Shown here: positions 21,431-32,489 of the stretch, piece after piece
Layout of the letters: every line of letters begins with the position of its first letter
Position numbering within the stretch: the stretch's first letter is position 1
Origin: Prorocentrum cordatum
Taxonomy: Eukaryota > Sar > Dinophyceae > Prorocentrales > Prorocentraceae
Reading direction: 5' to 3'
Length of the DNA stretch: 64,000 nucleotides
Assembly (NCBI GenBank): GCA_963575745.1
Contig: CAUYUJ010006491.1
Location: forward strand, 434,942-498,941
Notes under the pieces: generated by a model
The model's database searches: none
Told to the model about the DNA's origin: nothing
What the model saw: the letters and a program-made list of their open reading frames with translations, nothing else
Made by a program: the position numbers and the translations under genes

Positions 21431-22967
21431 TGGCCGGCTGTGTCACGGTCCAGCCACTGCGTGAGATCTTCTGGGCCCGCCAGCGAAGCGCGCAAGGATT
21501 TCGCACGGCGTTCGCACGAGCAGTCCTGCTCCTTGCTTCAGCATGGAGGGGGGGGGATCGCGTAGCCGTTTCGATTCAGTCACGCCCTGTCGTGCTCAGG
21601 CCACTGACGAGCTGACGCGCCCATCCTGAGTTCAGACATACCCCGACTCGTGCGCACAGACCCATTCGTGCTCGTGAGACCCAGCCGAACTCCAACTCAT
21701 TCACAGGTAGACTCACTCCCAGTTTGTCAGTACTCAAGCTCGACTATATCCGATGTCTGTTGCGCCCAGACGTTCACGGCGGAAAAAACGTCTGTGCACA
21801 GAGATGCACAGATGGGGAGTTCGTTCGACGTAGTTTGTTGTTAGTCTTGTGTTTCGTTGTTGGTCGGGATTGTTCGGGCAAACTATCTGACCGCCTTGAG
21901 GCGTCTGGAAGAGGCCGTTGTGCGGTGTGCAGGGGAGGCACCAGACCACGCGAAAGACTGAAAACCCGCGTGGGTTAACAAAAACAAGCAGACTTCAAGT
22001 AAAGGGTCGAGAGGTCCAGGGGCCGACGATTCGAAACAGAAGTCGAGTTGTCCCAGCAGGAGGTCTGGGTATTGAAGCACCGGCGCCTGTCCTGGCAGGT
22101 CCATCCCGGGCCCAGGGTCCGTGCATGGTTTGCGCTGGTGGAGATTCCGGCCGGCCGCCTTCCATGGTCTTCGGGATGTCGGCGTCGGCGTTTTGTGGGG
22201 AGTGCCTTGGTCCCGGATAGACCTGCGGTCCATGTGTCCGCGCGCGCGCGTGTGCTCTTGGCCTGGCCCCGAGGGCGCATGCGCCGATCCGCTCGGCCAA
22301 GGAGGCGCCCGGCCAGGATCCCCGTGGCTGTATAGTTGGCGCCTCCCCCAGGACAAGCCGACGTCGCAGGGCCCGCAGGCCTCTCAGTCCACGGCGAGCC
22401 TTGGACCGAGTCGAACCAGCAAGGCGGCTCGGAGTGGTACGACGAAATGTGCGGCAGTCTCGTGCCCCCTCCGCGCGGCGTGAGTTCGGCCGCGGGCGTT
22501 CGAGGCCGAATGCCCCCCAGCAGCCTTTCAGCGGAGATCGCGCGGTGGCGCAGTCCGGAGGCCGCGCCGTAGTGGCAGGAGCCTGCGGCAGGTTCCTGGC
22601 GGTCCTGGTCGGCTGGCCACTGAGGGCCAGGGTCGGCGGCGAAGTCTGAACCCCACCCTCGCCGATCCACGATCCAGGCAACTATGTGGGCGGCAGGCGT
22701 AGGGCTCGGAATTCGCCGAACACGTAGCCAAATCCGAACCCCACCCGCCCCCGCCCCCCATCGACTCAGGACAACTTATGATTGGCGGGATAGGATTCAA
22801 GGGGAACCAGGGAGCCAGCCAGTCAGACCTTCCGGAGGCCAATGAGCAGTCAAACTCGGCCGTGTCTTGGCCGCCTCTGATGTTTCGGCGTCCGGAGGGT
22901 CCTGTCTCGGTTGCGGTGCTGGGCGCCCTGGTCCTCGGGGTTAAGGCGAGCCCGCCGTTGAACCAAG
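21431..22967. other. No gene recognised upstream of VPS13-like exon
   Basis: GC-rich, with overlapping open frames on both strands (for example - 21975-22681) but no known domain. The true 5' exons of the VPS13-like gene, including the start of the chorein domain, should lie here or farther upstream and were not found. Confidence 0.35.
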
Positions 22968-23060
22968 GCGACCCGGAAGGATAAGATGAAGGACAGATTT
23001 TTGAAGCGGCTGCTCAACCATTTGAAGGTTGACCTGAGCAACCTTTCCGTGCGGTACGAG
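22968..23060 (+). CDS. VPS13: VPS13-like gene, chorein-region exon (exon 1 of those seen)
   Basis: Encodes KDRFLKRLLNHLKVDLSNLS followed by VRYE. This matches the VPS13/chorein pattern of a helix, then a strand ending in RYED. VPS13 proteins are long grooved lipid-transfer proteins at membrane contact sites. In-frame sequence extends upstream to about 22962, with an upstream TGA at 22959, and AACCAAG|GCG offers an acceptor, so the left edge is a best guess. The exon ends at GAG (23060) in phase 0, directly before GACGTC. This is a GA donor, a non-canonical class known in dinoflagellates. The start of the domain is missing, so this is not the first exon of the gene. Confidence 0.7.
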
Positions 23061-23247
23061 GACGTCAGCGATCTCATGATCCCTGTCCCGCTCAGCCCTC
23101 CCTCTACAATTGACGCGTCTCCTCCCAAACTTAAGATTGATGCTCCTTCTCTCGCCGCTCCTCCTCCCGTCTCCTTCCCTCCACTGCAATCGATGCTCCT
23201 CCTGCTCCTCATCCACCTCCCGCTTCTCTTCGCCATCTTGCTGCGAG
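23061..23247 (+). other. 187-bp GA-AG intron
   Basis: Joining 23060 to 23248 changes RYE|DVSD into RYE|DINVVQPNPF, which restores the VPS13 pattern. The donor context CGAG|GACG and acceptor context CGAG|GATA share the word CGAGGA. The intron is pyrimidine-rich on the + strand and contains many CTCCTCC words. Confidence 0.65.
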
Positions 23248-23296
23248 GATATCAACGTCGTGCAGCCCAACCCGTTTGTGTGCGGGATGGCCTTAG
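23248..23296 (+). CDS. VPS13: VPS13-like gene, exon 2 (49 nt)
   Basis: Encodes DINVVQPNPFVCGMAL plus the first base of a Gly codon. In the family, RYED is followed after a short gap by a strand of the form NPFxxGxxLxSL. Spliced to exon 3 it gives GMALGSLTFG, which fits. The donor is GC (TTAG|GCTCTT). The exon is very small, and both its splice junctions lie within short direct repeats shared with the other end of the intron. Confidence 0.7.
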
Positions 23297-23573
23297 GCTC
23301 TTGGGGGAAAGAGGAAAGGGCACGTACATTGTCTCTTCCTGAGGTGTTGGAGGCAGAAGAGAAGGTGAGGGGATTGAGTGAATATTGGAGAGGGGGAGAC
23401 GTAAGAGGAAGGGAGGAAGGGGATGGGAGGAAGCGGAGGGTGGGCGTGGGAGGGGAAGAACAGGGAAGGGATAAGGAATGGGGCGAGGACTCTGCGAGGA
23501 GGGGGCGTGGAGGGGGGTAATGGAGCCTCTTGCTATCGCGTTCGTATTGCGACGTTCTTTTGTACCTTCTCAG
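23297..23573 (+). other. 277-bp GC-AG intron
   Basis: Donor TTAG|GCTCT and acceptor CTCAG|GCTCG share AGGCTC. Splicing restores GMALGSLTFG in frame. In contrast to the preceding intron, this one is strongly purine-rich on the + strand (GGAGG, GGGAAGG words). Confidence 0.65.
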
Positions 23574-23690
23574 GCTCGCTCACCTTCGGGAAGGCTGACA
23601 TAGATGGCCTCCCAGTCACGGCATCGCGCAGCCCAGCTTCGACGAAGAAGATGAGCAGCCAGAAGGTGAAAGACGAGCCGAGCACCCCGA
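23574..23690 (+). CDS. VPS13: VPS13-like gene, exon 3 (3' end uncertain)
   Basis: Encodes GSLTFGKADIDGLPVTASRS and a Ser/Lys-rich continuation (ASTKKMSSQKVKDEP). The first residues complete the NPFxxGxxLxSL strand of the family. The rest is not conserved enough to judge. The open frame runs to 23779, but the donor was not identified, so the right edge is approximate. Confidence 0.5.
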
Positions 23691-24055
23691 TTGGAGGATT
23701 AGGTCAGCGCTTGATTTTGGAAAACTGGCATACTTTTGTAATCCAAGAGTGTGAGAGATCTGGATGGGGAGGTCTCTAATGCTCCGCCTTCGTTGGCCAC
23801 AATACTTGCAACATGACAGTATATTGCTGTCGAACATTGGGTGTCCTTGGGTAGTTCTTGCTTGCAAAGGAGCAATGTTGGGGTCAACGGAGGAGGAGAC
23901 GGAGGAGGAGGAGGAGGAGGACGAGGAGATGGAGGAGGAGGAGATCGGCACTGTTCTCAAGCACAGCCTCCGTTTTGTCGCCACGTACATGGCTCGCTAT
24001 ACGCACTCCTTGTATCTGGTTTTTGACGTCCGTTCAGGCCAGTCGGGTTCCTTAG

Positions 24056-24436
24056 GCACTGCTCTTCAGACATGATAGTTCGTTTGCCTGTCAGCTCTAT
24101 AGCTCGATTGCTCATGCTCAGTGCGCCTACGACCTTGATTGCGAGCTTGCCTTAGAATCTGCCGATTCGCTTACTACTCACATAACCGCCAAACAGCTTG
24201 CACATTGGCTGGCCGAAGTGAACCATCCTGAGGTGATACAACGGTGTTGCACAGCAGACCCCATCACTTTCTTGCACATCATGCAGTTTACATGCTTTTC
24301 CATGGGCTTCTCATGTGATGTCTTCTTACGTGCTTGCCGCGATGCCAACGCTACTGCTCGCGAGCACTCGTCGTGGTTTCGCTTGGAAGCTGGCGCGTTC
24401 GCAAGCACATTGGTCTGCGTCTGGACAGTCGGCTGA
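24056..24436 (+). CDS. Unrecognised open reading frame, possible exon
   Basis: An open frame of about 126 codons without an upstream ATG. It runs from just after TTAG at 24052-24055 to TGA. It encodes a mixed, non-repetitive sequence with Cys and Trp residues (YDLDCELALESADS; QLAHWLAEVNHPEVIQRCC; ITFLHIMQFTCFSMGF). It lies in the long interval between VPS13-like exons 3 and 4 and is less GC-rich than the LINE regions. No family is recognised. It could be an exon, part of another inserted element, or chance. Confidence 0.3.
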   Translation, partial: ALLFRHDSSFACQLYSSIAHAQCAYDLDCELALESADSLTTHITAKQLAHWLAEVNHPEVIQRCCTADPITFLHIMQFTCFSMGFSCDVFLRACRDANATAREHSSWFRLEAGAFASTLVCVWTVG

Positions 24437-24597
24437 CAGTGTGAAGGCCATACGGCCGGAACCGGCGATTCCGAAGGACGACGAGGCCAACGACCACGAC
24501 GACAACGACAACGACCAGCATGTGATTCGACCCTGCCACAGACTTGGGACATGGGGCGGGCAATGGCAGGAGGAGGACGCGGAGTAGGAGGCCAAGG

Positions 24598-24697
24598 ATA
24601 ATGATGACGATGATGATGATGACAATGATGATGATGGTGATGATGACGACGATGAGGATGAGTATGAGGATGAGGATGATGATGACAATGACATTGG

Positions 24698-24756
<59 letters not shown>

Positions 24757-24876
24757 GGGAGGAGGAGGAGGAGGAGGAGGAGGAGGATGATGCTGATGCT
24801 GATGCTGATGCTGATGTGATGATGATGATGATGATGATGTGATGATGATGAGATGATGATGATGAATGATGATGAT
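24598..24876 (+). repeat. GAT triplet array at left side of assembly gap
   Basis: (GAT)n with ACGAT and GAGGAT variants, a short GAG block at about 24757-24785, and then GAT up to the first N. Confidence 0.95.
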
Positions 24877-24976
24877 NNNNNNNNNNNNNNNNNNNNNNNN
24901 NNNNNNNNNNNNNNNNNNNNNNNNNNNNNNNNNNNNNNNNNNNNNNNNNNNNNNNNNNNNNNNNNNNNNNNNNNNN
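24877..24976. other. Assembly gap (100 N)
   Basis: Exactly 100 N. This round length is typical of a scaffold gap of unknown size. It separates a GAT array from an AGT array, so real sequence is missing. Confidence 0.99.
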
Positions 24977-25270
<294 letters not shown>

Positions 25271-25279
25271 GGCGCGTCA

Positions 25280-25870
25280 TCCGCAGGCTAGGCCCCGGGA
25301 CTGTGAGGCCAGGTTCGCCGCCGCCCACGCAGCGGCCGAACAGCTTTTGCTCCACCGCGGTGTCGTGCTGAAGTTTCTTGCGGGCCTGGATTGGCCCGAC
25401 AGGGGTCGTCTCCCAGGCCGCCGCGGGGCCCCAAAGGGGATTCAGCTGGAGCTTGAAAAGGTCTCACAACGGGCACACCCTTGAACGTCTTGGGCGTGCG
25501 TGGGGATGTCTCAAGTGCGGGATCCGCAGGGCCACTGGGGCCAAGGTTGTGTCTTTCCCGTGCGTCGGGGTCCACAGGCCCGCTTCCTTGGCCCACGGTT
25601 CCCATCGGCTCTGGGTCGTTCGGTGTCGTCGGGGCCTGCGGGGGGTTCGTCGTCGGGGGGTGTCCAGACCGATGGGAGCCAGGAGGCCATCGTTTTCTGT
25701 AATCGCTGCGGGGCCTACGCTCGGCGGCAGACTCATTTGCTGCGTTCCGAGTGTCGCCCAACGAATCGTCTGGCCAGGAAGGCCCTTGACAGGCTCCGCG
25801 CGGGGAGGGGGCCCCACTCGAACGAGTATTGGGGGCTCCCCTTCCCATTAATTCGGCGTCAGTTTTTAAA
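25280..25870 (+). mobile_element. LINE C: 3' fragment of a LINE ORF2 (zinc-knuckle tail)
   Basis: In the frame 25378-25851: HNGHTLERLG, then WGCLKCGIRR, SFPCVGV and AHGSHRLWVV. After a shift to the frame 25500-25880: VFCNRCGAYARRQTHLL, SEC and a Leu/Arg-rich end. This Cys/His order is like the C-terminal tail of LINE A (ICGACGCC...LREPC). Only the last part of ORF2 is present. The 5' side meets the AGT array directly. It sits on the + strand inside the VPS13-like gene. Confidence 0.6.
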
Positions 25871-26037
25871 CCTGGTTTAACACTTGCCGTTCTGCCCTGG
25901 TCTGCAGCTAACGAGTTTAACCGCGGAGCCCTGGGTGTTGGTCCTGGGCTGAAGGTCGCCGGCCGTCCCTGGGAGAGTTCCTGCGTAGTCGTAGGCTGTG
26001 GTTGGGTCTCATGAAACTCATCGCTTTTAGGACATAG

Positions 26038-26600
26038 GACACAGAGGAGGAGGAGGAGGAAGAGGAAGAGGAGGAGGAGGAGGAGGAGGAGGAGGAGGAG
26101 GAGGAGGAGGAGGAGGAGGAGGAGGAGGAGGAGGAGGAGGAGGGGAAGGAGGAGGAGGAGGAGCAGGAGGAGGAGGAGGGGGAGGAGGAGGAGGGGGAGG
26201 AGGAGGAGGAGGAGGAGGAGGAGGAGGAGGAGGAGGAGGAAGAGGACGAGGAGGGGAGGGAGGAGGAGGAGGAGCAGGAGGAGACGAGGAGGAGGACGAG
26301 GAGGAGGAGGAGGAGGAGGAGCAGGAGGGAGGAGGAGGAGGGAGGAGGAGGAGGAGGAGGAGGAGGGGGAGGAGGAGGAGGAGGAAAAGGTGGAGGAGGA
26401 GGAGGAGGAGGAGGAGGAGGAGGAGGGGGAGGTGGAGGAGGAAGAGGAGGAGGAAGAGGAGGGGGAGGAGGAGGAGGAGGAGCAGGAGGAGCAGGAGGAG
26501 GAGGAGGCGGAGGAGGAGGAGTAGGAGGAGGAGAAAGAGGAGGAGGAGGAGGAGGAGAAAGAGGAGGAGCAGGAGGAGGAGCAGGAGGAAGGGGGGAAGA
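26038..26600 (+). repeat. GAG triplet array (~560 bp)
   Basis: Long (GAG)n with GGG, GAA and GCA interruptions, purine-rich on +. Ser-, Pro- or Leu-rich translations from the other strand are artefacts. Confidence 0.95.
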
Positions 26601-26769
26601 GGAGGCCCAGCGTAAAACAAACACTCATAATTGATACTGGATTCAGCCCTACCTTCAAGCTCTCTCTCTCTCTCTCCTCATCGGCCACTATAAGGTTTTG
26701 GTTTCACTCAGGAAGTGCCCCGTTTGGAGACAACCGTTGGAAGATCCTGAAGCGTGCCAAGACACAATT

Positions 26770-27350
26770 TTTGGAAGTTCAGCGCCACGAGCCATCTTGA
26801 CTATTGCGTCTTGACGATCCCGAATTGTGCAGAACACCGTTCGTAGCTTAGAAGCTCAACGCCGTGAAACAACGTTACTGTTGCGCTTCGACAATCTTGA
26901 ATCGATCCCAAACATTTCTGGAACGTTAACCATGGGAGTCCTTGTAACCCTTGCAATTTCTTAAGATGAGTGTGCGTGGCGCGAAGGCGAGAACCACATT
27001 TTGAAACGGAACCGCCCTCAATCCGTGAAGCGATTGTAAGTTTCAAAAAGGAATTTGCGCGGCGCCAAGGCGAGAACCATATTTTGAAATCGATCCGCCC
27101 TCAACTCGTCAAGCTCTTGGGATAGCTTGGCAGTTTTTGAAGACGAATGTGCGCGGCGCTGAGGTTCTGAAAACCGCTGGCCCTAAATCCGCGAAGTTCT
27201 TACATTTTTTAATGACGAATGTGCGCGGCGCCACGGCGAGAGCCACATTTTGAAAACGATCTGCCCTCAATCCGTGAAGCTCTGGCAAGCTTGTGTGACG
27301 AATGTGCCCGGCGCAAAGGTGCGAGCCACATTTTGGAAGCGGCCCACCCT
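26770..27350. repeat. Tandem array, ~75-95-bp unit with GAATGTGCGCGGCG
   Basis: About six or seven imperfect copies of a unit containing GAATGTGCGCGGCGCCA, GAGAACCACATTTTGAAA and CCCTCAATCCGTGAAG. Best copies begin near 26970, 27053, 27146, 27219 and 27298. No coding sequence is seen. Confidence 0.8.
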
Positions 27351-27485
27351 CCATGTGGAGCTGCTTTCAGTTGTAAAGCTACAGGGACTTGAAGTATGGG
27401 GAAATCTCAGGCGAAACGCCCGGCCCGCCCTTCCAATCGGCTCCGGGGTGCGACAGGGAGTGGTTGTTTACAAAGACAAGCTTGT

Positions 27486-27910
27486 AGCGGAGGGGGGGGG
27501 AGAGCCGCTTGTCTCCTCGGGGTCGGGCCGGGAGCTGGGGCTGGAACCTGGAGCCGGGGCCCTGGGCCAGGGCCAGGGCCTGGGCCGGGACCCGGACCGA
27601 GACCTGGGCCAGGGCCTGGGCTGGGACCCGCGCCGGGGGCCGGGGCCGGGGCTGGGGCTGGAGCCAGGGCCGAGGCGGAGGAGTCCTAAGCTCCCGTGCT
27701 GACAGGGAGACCACTCCCTGGTCCCCCTGTTGCCACAGGTGGGGCCGCCCGGGGTGGGGGTCGCGACCCGTCCCCGGGCCGCCGGGGTCCCCCGGGGCGC
27801 CCCCCTTGCTGGGATCCCCCCGGAACACCTCCCAGACCCCCCCGTCGAGGGCCCCCCCCCCCCTGGTTCTCCCCCCGTGACCGCCCCCCGGGATCCCCCC
27901 CCCCTCTCCT
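27486..27910. repeat. G-rich then C-rich low-complexity block
   Basis: GGGGCC/GGGACC/CTGGGCC repeats on the + strand at about 27520-27685, with runs of four or more G that could form quadruplexes. A C-rich stretch with several runs of 6-13 C follows at about 27790-27905. Confidence 0.7.
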
Positions 27911-28201
27911 TTATAGCGGGGAAGGGATAAAGGGACGGGGCTTTTCTCTAACGTAATTGCGACATTGTTGGACCCCCTTGTTTGTTTGATCTCCCTTACG
28001 GCGGCGATGACGACGACGATTCAAAGAAGGCTGGCGTACTTCAGTTTGGGCTGGGCTGGCCTCGCGTCGAAGGGCCTTTCACTCACGCCGACTGTGTCGG
28101 CGGATTTGATGGTTGGCTGGGCTCGCGCAAGTCTTCAGGCCTGGCCACATCCTGCCTGACTCTCTCATGACGTCGACAAGATCTTTCAGAAGCGCGCGTG
28201 A

Positions 28202-28290
28202 AAGACGTCTGCAGACACTTTGCGCCATCAAGAACTCGAGGTCCGGCAACTCTACGTATTCTGGGACACAGACGGAGTCACGTCCAGCCC
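28202..28290 (+). CDS. VPS13: VPS13-like gene, exon 4 (edges uncertain)
   Basis: The frame reads TSADTLRHQELEVRQLYVFW followed by DTDGVTSS. The part LEVRQLYVFWDTD fits the family pattern in which a strand with YW-D-T follows the NPFxxGxxL strand. A TGA at 28199-28201 lies just upstream, so the exon probably starts after AAAG at 28204 or GCAG at 28214. The frame stops soon after (CCT TAA near 28295), so the donor is before that. The family match is short. Confidence 0.5.
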
Positions 28291-28369
28291 TTAAGTGTTT
28301 TTTGTTTGCGCGCATGGTGGTGTTGAGCAGCAGATATGGAGGACGCGTGTTCTTTATCCCCTAAATAAT

Positions 28370-29300
28370 TTGCTTTCATTTCGGGTGGCTAGCTGTTGTA
28401 GCCTCGGTCAGTGATGTGGGGAAGACGGTTGAGCTAACCTCGCCTTGACAGTAGGCGCGGCTGTACTTTCCGATGCTGGCGTTTGATTCTGGATCACTGC
28501 GGGTTCCCACCGCACAGTGGCGGCGGTGTGAGACTGTTAAGGGCTGGCAGGCAGGGCATGTAAATGCAAATGACCGAGATATCGTCCACCATGTTCTGCA
28601 GTCTCAGAATATCAGCCCGCGTATTCAAGGCCCCCCCCAGACACGCGAGGATAACTGCGCTTCTGGCCACGCGGGTGTGCGGTGATAGCGCATCGCGCAT
28701 CGCGCAGCACGAAGCGTGGTTTGTAAGCGACATGTAGCGTGTGCTTCGTTCTGCATCGGACAACACTGCATTGTAAGGGGTTAGTGTCTTTTCTTCCTTG
28801 AACAGTTTTCTTGTTGCGTCCTTTCTCGTACTCGTGGCAGATTCTGCTACCACGCGTGTCTCGATTGTGCTCGTATGTTTAGCGTCGCATTTCCTTACGA
28901 CACTTTCCAGTTCATACAGTCAATGCGCTGAAACAAGGAACAGCTTGGGCACGAAAGGAGCTCGATGTTCCCTAGGTCATCCTGTGGTTGTTCCTCTAGC
29001 CCTCCTCGTGCACACTGGCGCTTTGGAGGCCCAAAAGGGGCTTCAATCCATGTTGACCGTTCCTTATTTCAGCGGCCCGACTGTATTCTGCGTTCACCAT
29101 TGCTGGAAGTGCTTTCTATGTGTCAGTACCGTGTAATGTAGTGTCTTCATTTTCCCTCCGCATATGTTTTGCCGGTCTTTGGTTGCTCAGTTCTATGTAG
29201 TATGGTGTACGTCGAGATTTGTTTGACTCTTTGTGCGCATCCTTTCATGCTACAGCCGTATGCCACGACGAGGCCCGCATGCCGGTTCCAGGGTAGGCGT
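28370..29300. other. No gene recognised
   Basis: Mixed-composition sequence with one open frame at + 28798-29136 (about 110 codons), without any recognised domain. It is less GC-rich than the neighbouring repeats. Presumed intron of the VPS13-like gene. Confidence 0.35.
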
Positions 29301-29309
29301 CAGGCACGG

Positions 29310-29845
29310 GGGAGGCGTTCGCGGTGAGGGCCTAACATCCCGCAGACGTGATTCCTGCAAAGTCCTTCTGTCCCACGTTGAGGCCATCATGAGGCCGTCG
29401 TGCCGAGGGCCTCAACGTCTCCCACGTGTGATTTCTGCACTCGAGGACGGGCGGTGCATGTTGAGGCCATAACGAGGCCTTGTTGAAACTCTCGCGGTGA
29501 GGGCCCCAATATCTCCCGTGCATGATTCCCGCATAGACTTCAACTACTCGCGGTTCACGTTGAGGCCACGTTGAGGCGTTCTCGGTGAGGGCTTCAACAT
29601 CCCCAACACGGCCTATACGTGAGGCCTTGAAATCCTCGCAGATCTGCGGTGCACGTTGAGGCTGCGCTGCGGCCCTGTTGAGGCCTTCGCGGTGAGAGCA
29701 TCCACGTGTTCCTGACGTAGTTCCCGAATGGTCCTCGAGGGAGGTTTTGCAATACCGAGGCCACCTTGAGGCCCTCGCGGTGAGAGCATCGACACCCTCC
29801 GTACGTAACTCCCGTGTAGTCCTCGAGGCCATCTCGTGCAGGTTT
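29310..29845. repeat. Tandem array, ~90-bp unit with GTTGAGGCC...CGCGGTGAGRGC
   Basis: CGGTGAGGGC or CGGTGAGAGC occurs at about 29320, 29495, 29583, 29690 and 29779, mostly 88-106 bp apart (one gap is about twice that). It is joined to GTTGAGGCC and TCAACATCYCC motifs. Confidence 0.8.
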
Positions 29846-30855
29846 TTGCCAGCTCTGGTTCTTATTGCACTGACGGTGTGCGCATATGGGGCCTCGATGC
29901 GCGCCCTGCGCGGCAGCCACGGGTAACCCGCGGCGTACGCGACGTGATGCCAGAATCCCGTATTCTTGCAAGTCATGAAGTTCAGATTTGCTAACGGGTC
30001 ATTTTGATAGCAATTCGCTAAGGATTCTGGGTACCCTGTGGGGAACCTTGGGGGGCCTCGAGAGGTCTGCTTTAGGTGGAAGGCTTGAAGAAGCCCTCAG
30101 CTAGGGCGACGAGCTCTTACATATCCCGTGCCTTGCGAATCATACATGTAGTGTGCGCTTGTGTGTATAGCATGCTGTTGTTGCCCGCTGCCTCTTTGGC
30201 TCAGACAGATTTCCCTGCACCGCCATCTGGCCGAACGGTACGGATTGGCACAGAAAAACATATCGGATACGTGATATTCCCAAGCTTCAGGTTTTCGAAG
30301 GTTTGTTTGCGAGGACTGTCGCTGTGTGTTAGTAGCTTTCGAGACCAACGCGTGACTGTGCTACCCGTCGCATTGGTAGTGGAGCCGGTGATAGCCGGCT
30401 CGTCCCGTGGCCCTTGCCTTGAACCTAAACCGAAAACGATGTCTTGATCGGGGCCGCTTCGCTCTGACCGCCCAACCTTCGATATAACATTGAGGTTAGA
30501 AGCTCGTTTGGGTCCCCGACATTGTCAATGACAAACGACACGGCGTTCTCCTTCTCCTCCCCCTCCCAATCTGATTCCCTTCCAGGCAGGAGTCATTGAA
30601 AACCATACGAACAGCAACACATATTATCCTGGCGAAGGCCCCGAGCATATGCAACTGCGATCGCCGCAAGGCAAATGAATCCAAGGAGGGGGCGAGCAAA
30701 CCGCGAATGACGTCGGGTGTGGCCCCTCCCCATAGGCAGCGCGCCACGGAAAGGATGGGGTGCGGGGCAGTGTGGATCGGGGGCCGAGATCGGAGCAGAC
30801 GGGCTCCGCAGGGTGAGGAGAATCGGGAGCCTGCAAGCGTGGCCTTCGGGAGAAC
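29846..30855. other. No gene recognised
   Basis: Open frames at + 30076-30447 and + 30596-30898 have no recognised domain. Presumed intron. Confidence 0.35.
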
Positions 30856-30859
30856 GCCC

Positions 30860-31430
30860 TATGGGGCTACGAGGCGTGTGAAGGCTGTGCCGAGATGAGA
30901 GGCGGGGACGCCTGTGAACCCTGCCTGCTGGGGACTTTGTTGGAGCTCCCTATGGTGCCACGAGGCGTGCGAGGGGTGTGCCAAAATGTATGGGGGTGGC
31001 GGCATACGGGCTCTCTTGCTAGAGCCTTCAGTGGAGCTCCCACTGGGGCCACGAAGCGTGTGAGGGATGTGCCAAAGTGGGGGGGTTTTAGCATGCGGGC
31101 CCTCCGACTGGAGCCTTCGGTGGCTCTCCCTGTGGGGCCACGAAGCGGGTGAGTGGTGTGCCAAAGTGGGGGGGCGGCGTACGGGCCTTCTGGAGCCTCC
31201 AGTGGAGCTCCCTATGGGGCCACGAAGCCTCTGAGAAATGTACCGAAGTGCGGGCTATGGCGGCTTGCGGGCCTTCTTGCTAGAGCTTTTAGTGGAGCTC
31301 CCCATGGGACCACGAAGCGTCTGAGGGGAGTGCCGAAGATGGGGGGGCGGTGACATATGGGCCCTCCTTCTGGAGCCTTCGGTGGAGCTCCCTATGTGGC
31401 CACGGAGTGCGTGAGGGGTGTGCCGACATG
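30860..31430 (+). repeat. ~90-bp satellite, array 1
   Basis: About six copies of a unit containing GGTGGAGCTCCCTATGGGGC, CACGAAGCGTGTGAGGG and GTGCCRAARTG. GAGCTCC landmarks at 30943, 31033, 31205, 31295 and 31385 give a basic period of about 90 bp. Same family as 34.6-36.6, 44.6-45.6 (reverse) and 60.45-60.87 kb. Confidence 0.9.
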
Positions 31431-31870
31431 TGATGGACACTGGTGATGCTGATGGCGATCCTATTGATGACGAGGGTGTAAGGGTAGTTATGGGTATGAA
31501 TGGGTCTCATTGTGAGTGAGTCTGCGTATGGGTGAGTGTTAGTGTGAGTGAGCCTGAGGGTGAGCGCACTAATTGTGATGGCATCGGCACGGAAAGGAGA
31601 GAAGATGAGGGGAGGAGAGGAGGGAAGGAGAAGGCGGAGGCGTCACATCACTAACGAGAACAACACCTCAGGACTTGGGGAACAAGAGCCCCATTCGATG
31701 CTATGGGGAACATAACTACATCTTAGCATATGGGGCATGAGTTTTGAGTATGAGTTAACTGAGTGTCAATGCTACGGAGAGACGAGGAGGGGAGGAGACG
31801 AGAGGATGAAAAGGCAGAGATGTCACAGCAATAACATTAACCCCATCTTGAGGACACCTATGCGACCACC
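31431..31870. other. No gene seen
   Basis: GTGAGTG/GATGGG short repeats at about 31440-31570, followed by unremarkable sequence containing a duplicated GGAGGGAGGA/GATGAGGGGAGG theme. No coding region is visible. Confidence 0.4.
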
Positions 31871-31879
31871 CTTCGGGTG

Positions 31880-32470
31880 AGGCTCGAATCAACGTCCCAC
31901 TCAATCGATCTCATCAGTGATCTCACGATTGATCTCATTACCAATCTCACTATCGATGCCATATCTATCTTACCATCGATCTCCCTATCAATCTCGCCAT
32001 CGATCTCATTACCAATCTCACTATCGATATCACGATCAGTCTCACGATCGATCTTAGTATCGATATTATTTTCGGTCTTACTATCGATCTCACTATCGAT
32101 CTCACTCTCGATTTCACTACGGGACACCGACGGGAGTTCGACGCGATACCGACGGGACACCGACGGGACACCGACGGGACACCGACGGGACACCGACGGG
32201 ACACCGACGGGACAGCGACAGGACACTAACGGGACACCGACGCGACACCGACGGGACACCAACGGGGTAACACGGCGGGACAACCCGGCCACCGCTTGTC
32301 CACCGGGGGAGGTTCGGACATTTGTCTTGCCCCGCCCTAGCAACAGCGGAGTCCCACGCAGTGCCGCCTCGCCCGCACGCACGACACGAACCCGAACCCG
32401 AATCCGAAACCGATTTTCGGGTGGGGGGCTCTCCGTTCAACTTCGATCACACCCCCTTACTTGCAGTGAG
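31880..32470 (+). repeat. Composite satellite, forward copy: 12-bp ATCTCACTATCG plus 11-bp GGGACACCGAC
   Basis: From about 31885 to 32115: 12-bp units of ATCTCACTATCG rich in ATCGAT. From about 32122 to 32265: 11-bp units of GGGACACCGAC. Then a unique segment with ACCCGAACCCGAATCCG and GGGGGGCTCTCC, ending near 32470. The same three parts in reverse order and opposite strand occupy 49205-50070. Confidence 0.85.
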
Positions 32471-32489
32471 GATTAATTTCGAAAGCCGT

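Noticed and set aside
21918-22220. Frame with two CxxC pairs (CMVCAGG ... FCGEC)
   Set aside because: Considered as a zinc ribbon or LINE tail. Surroundings show no matching motifs and competing frames are equally open.
25288-26688. - strand frame of about 466 codons rich in Ser, Pro and Leu
   Set aside because: Reverse translation of the GAG array and LINE C. No domain.
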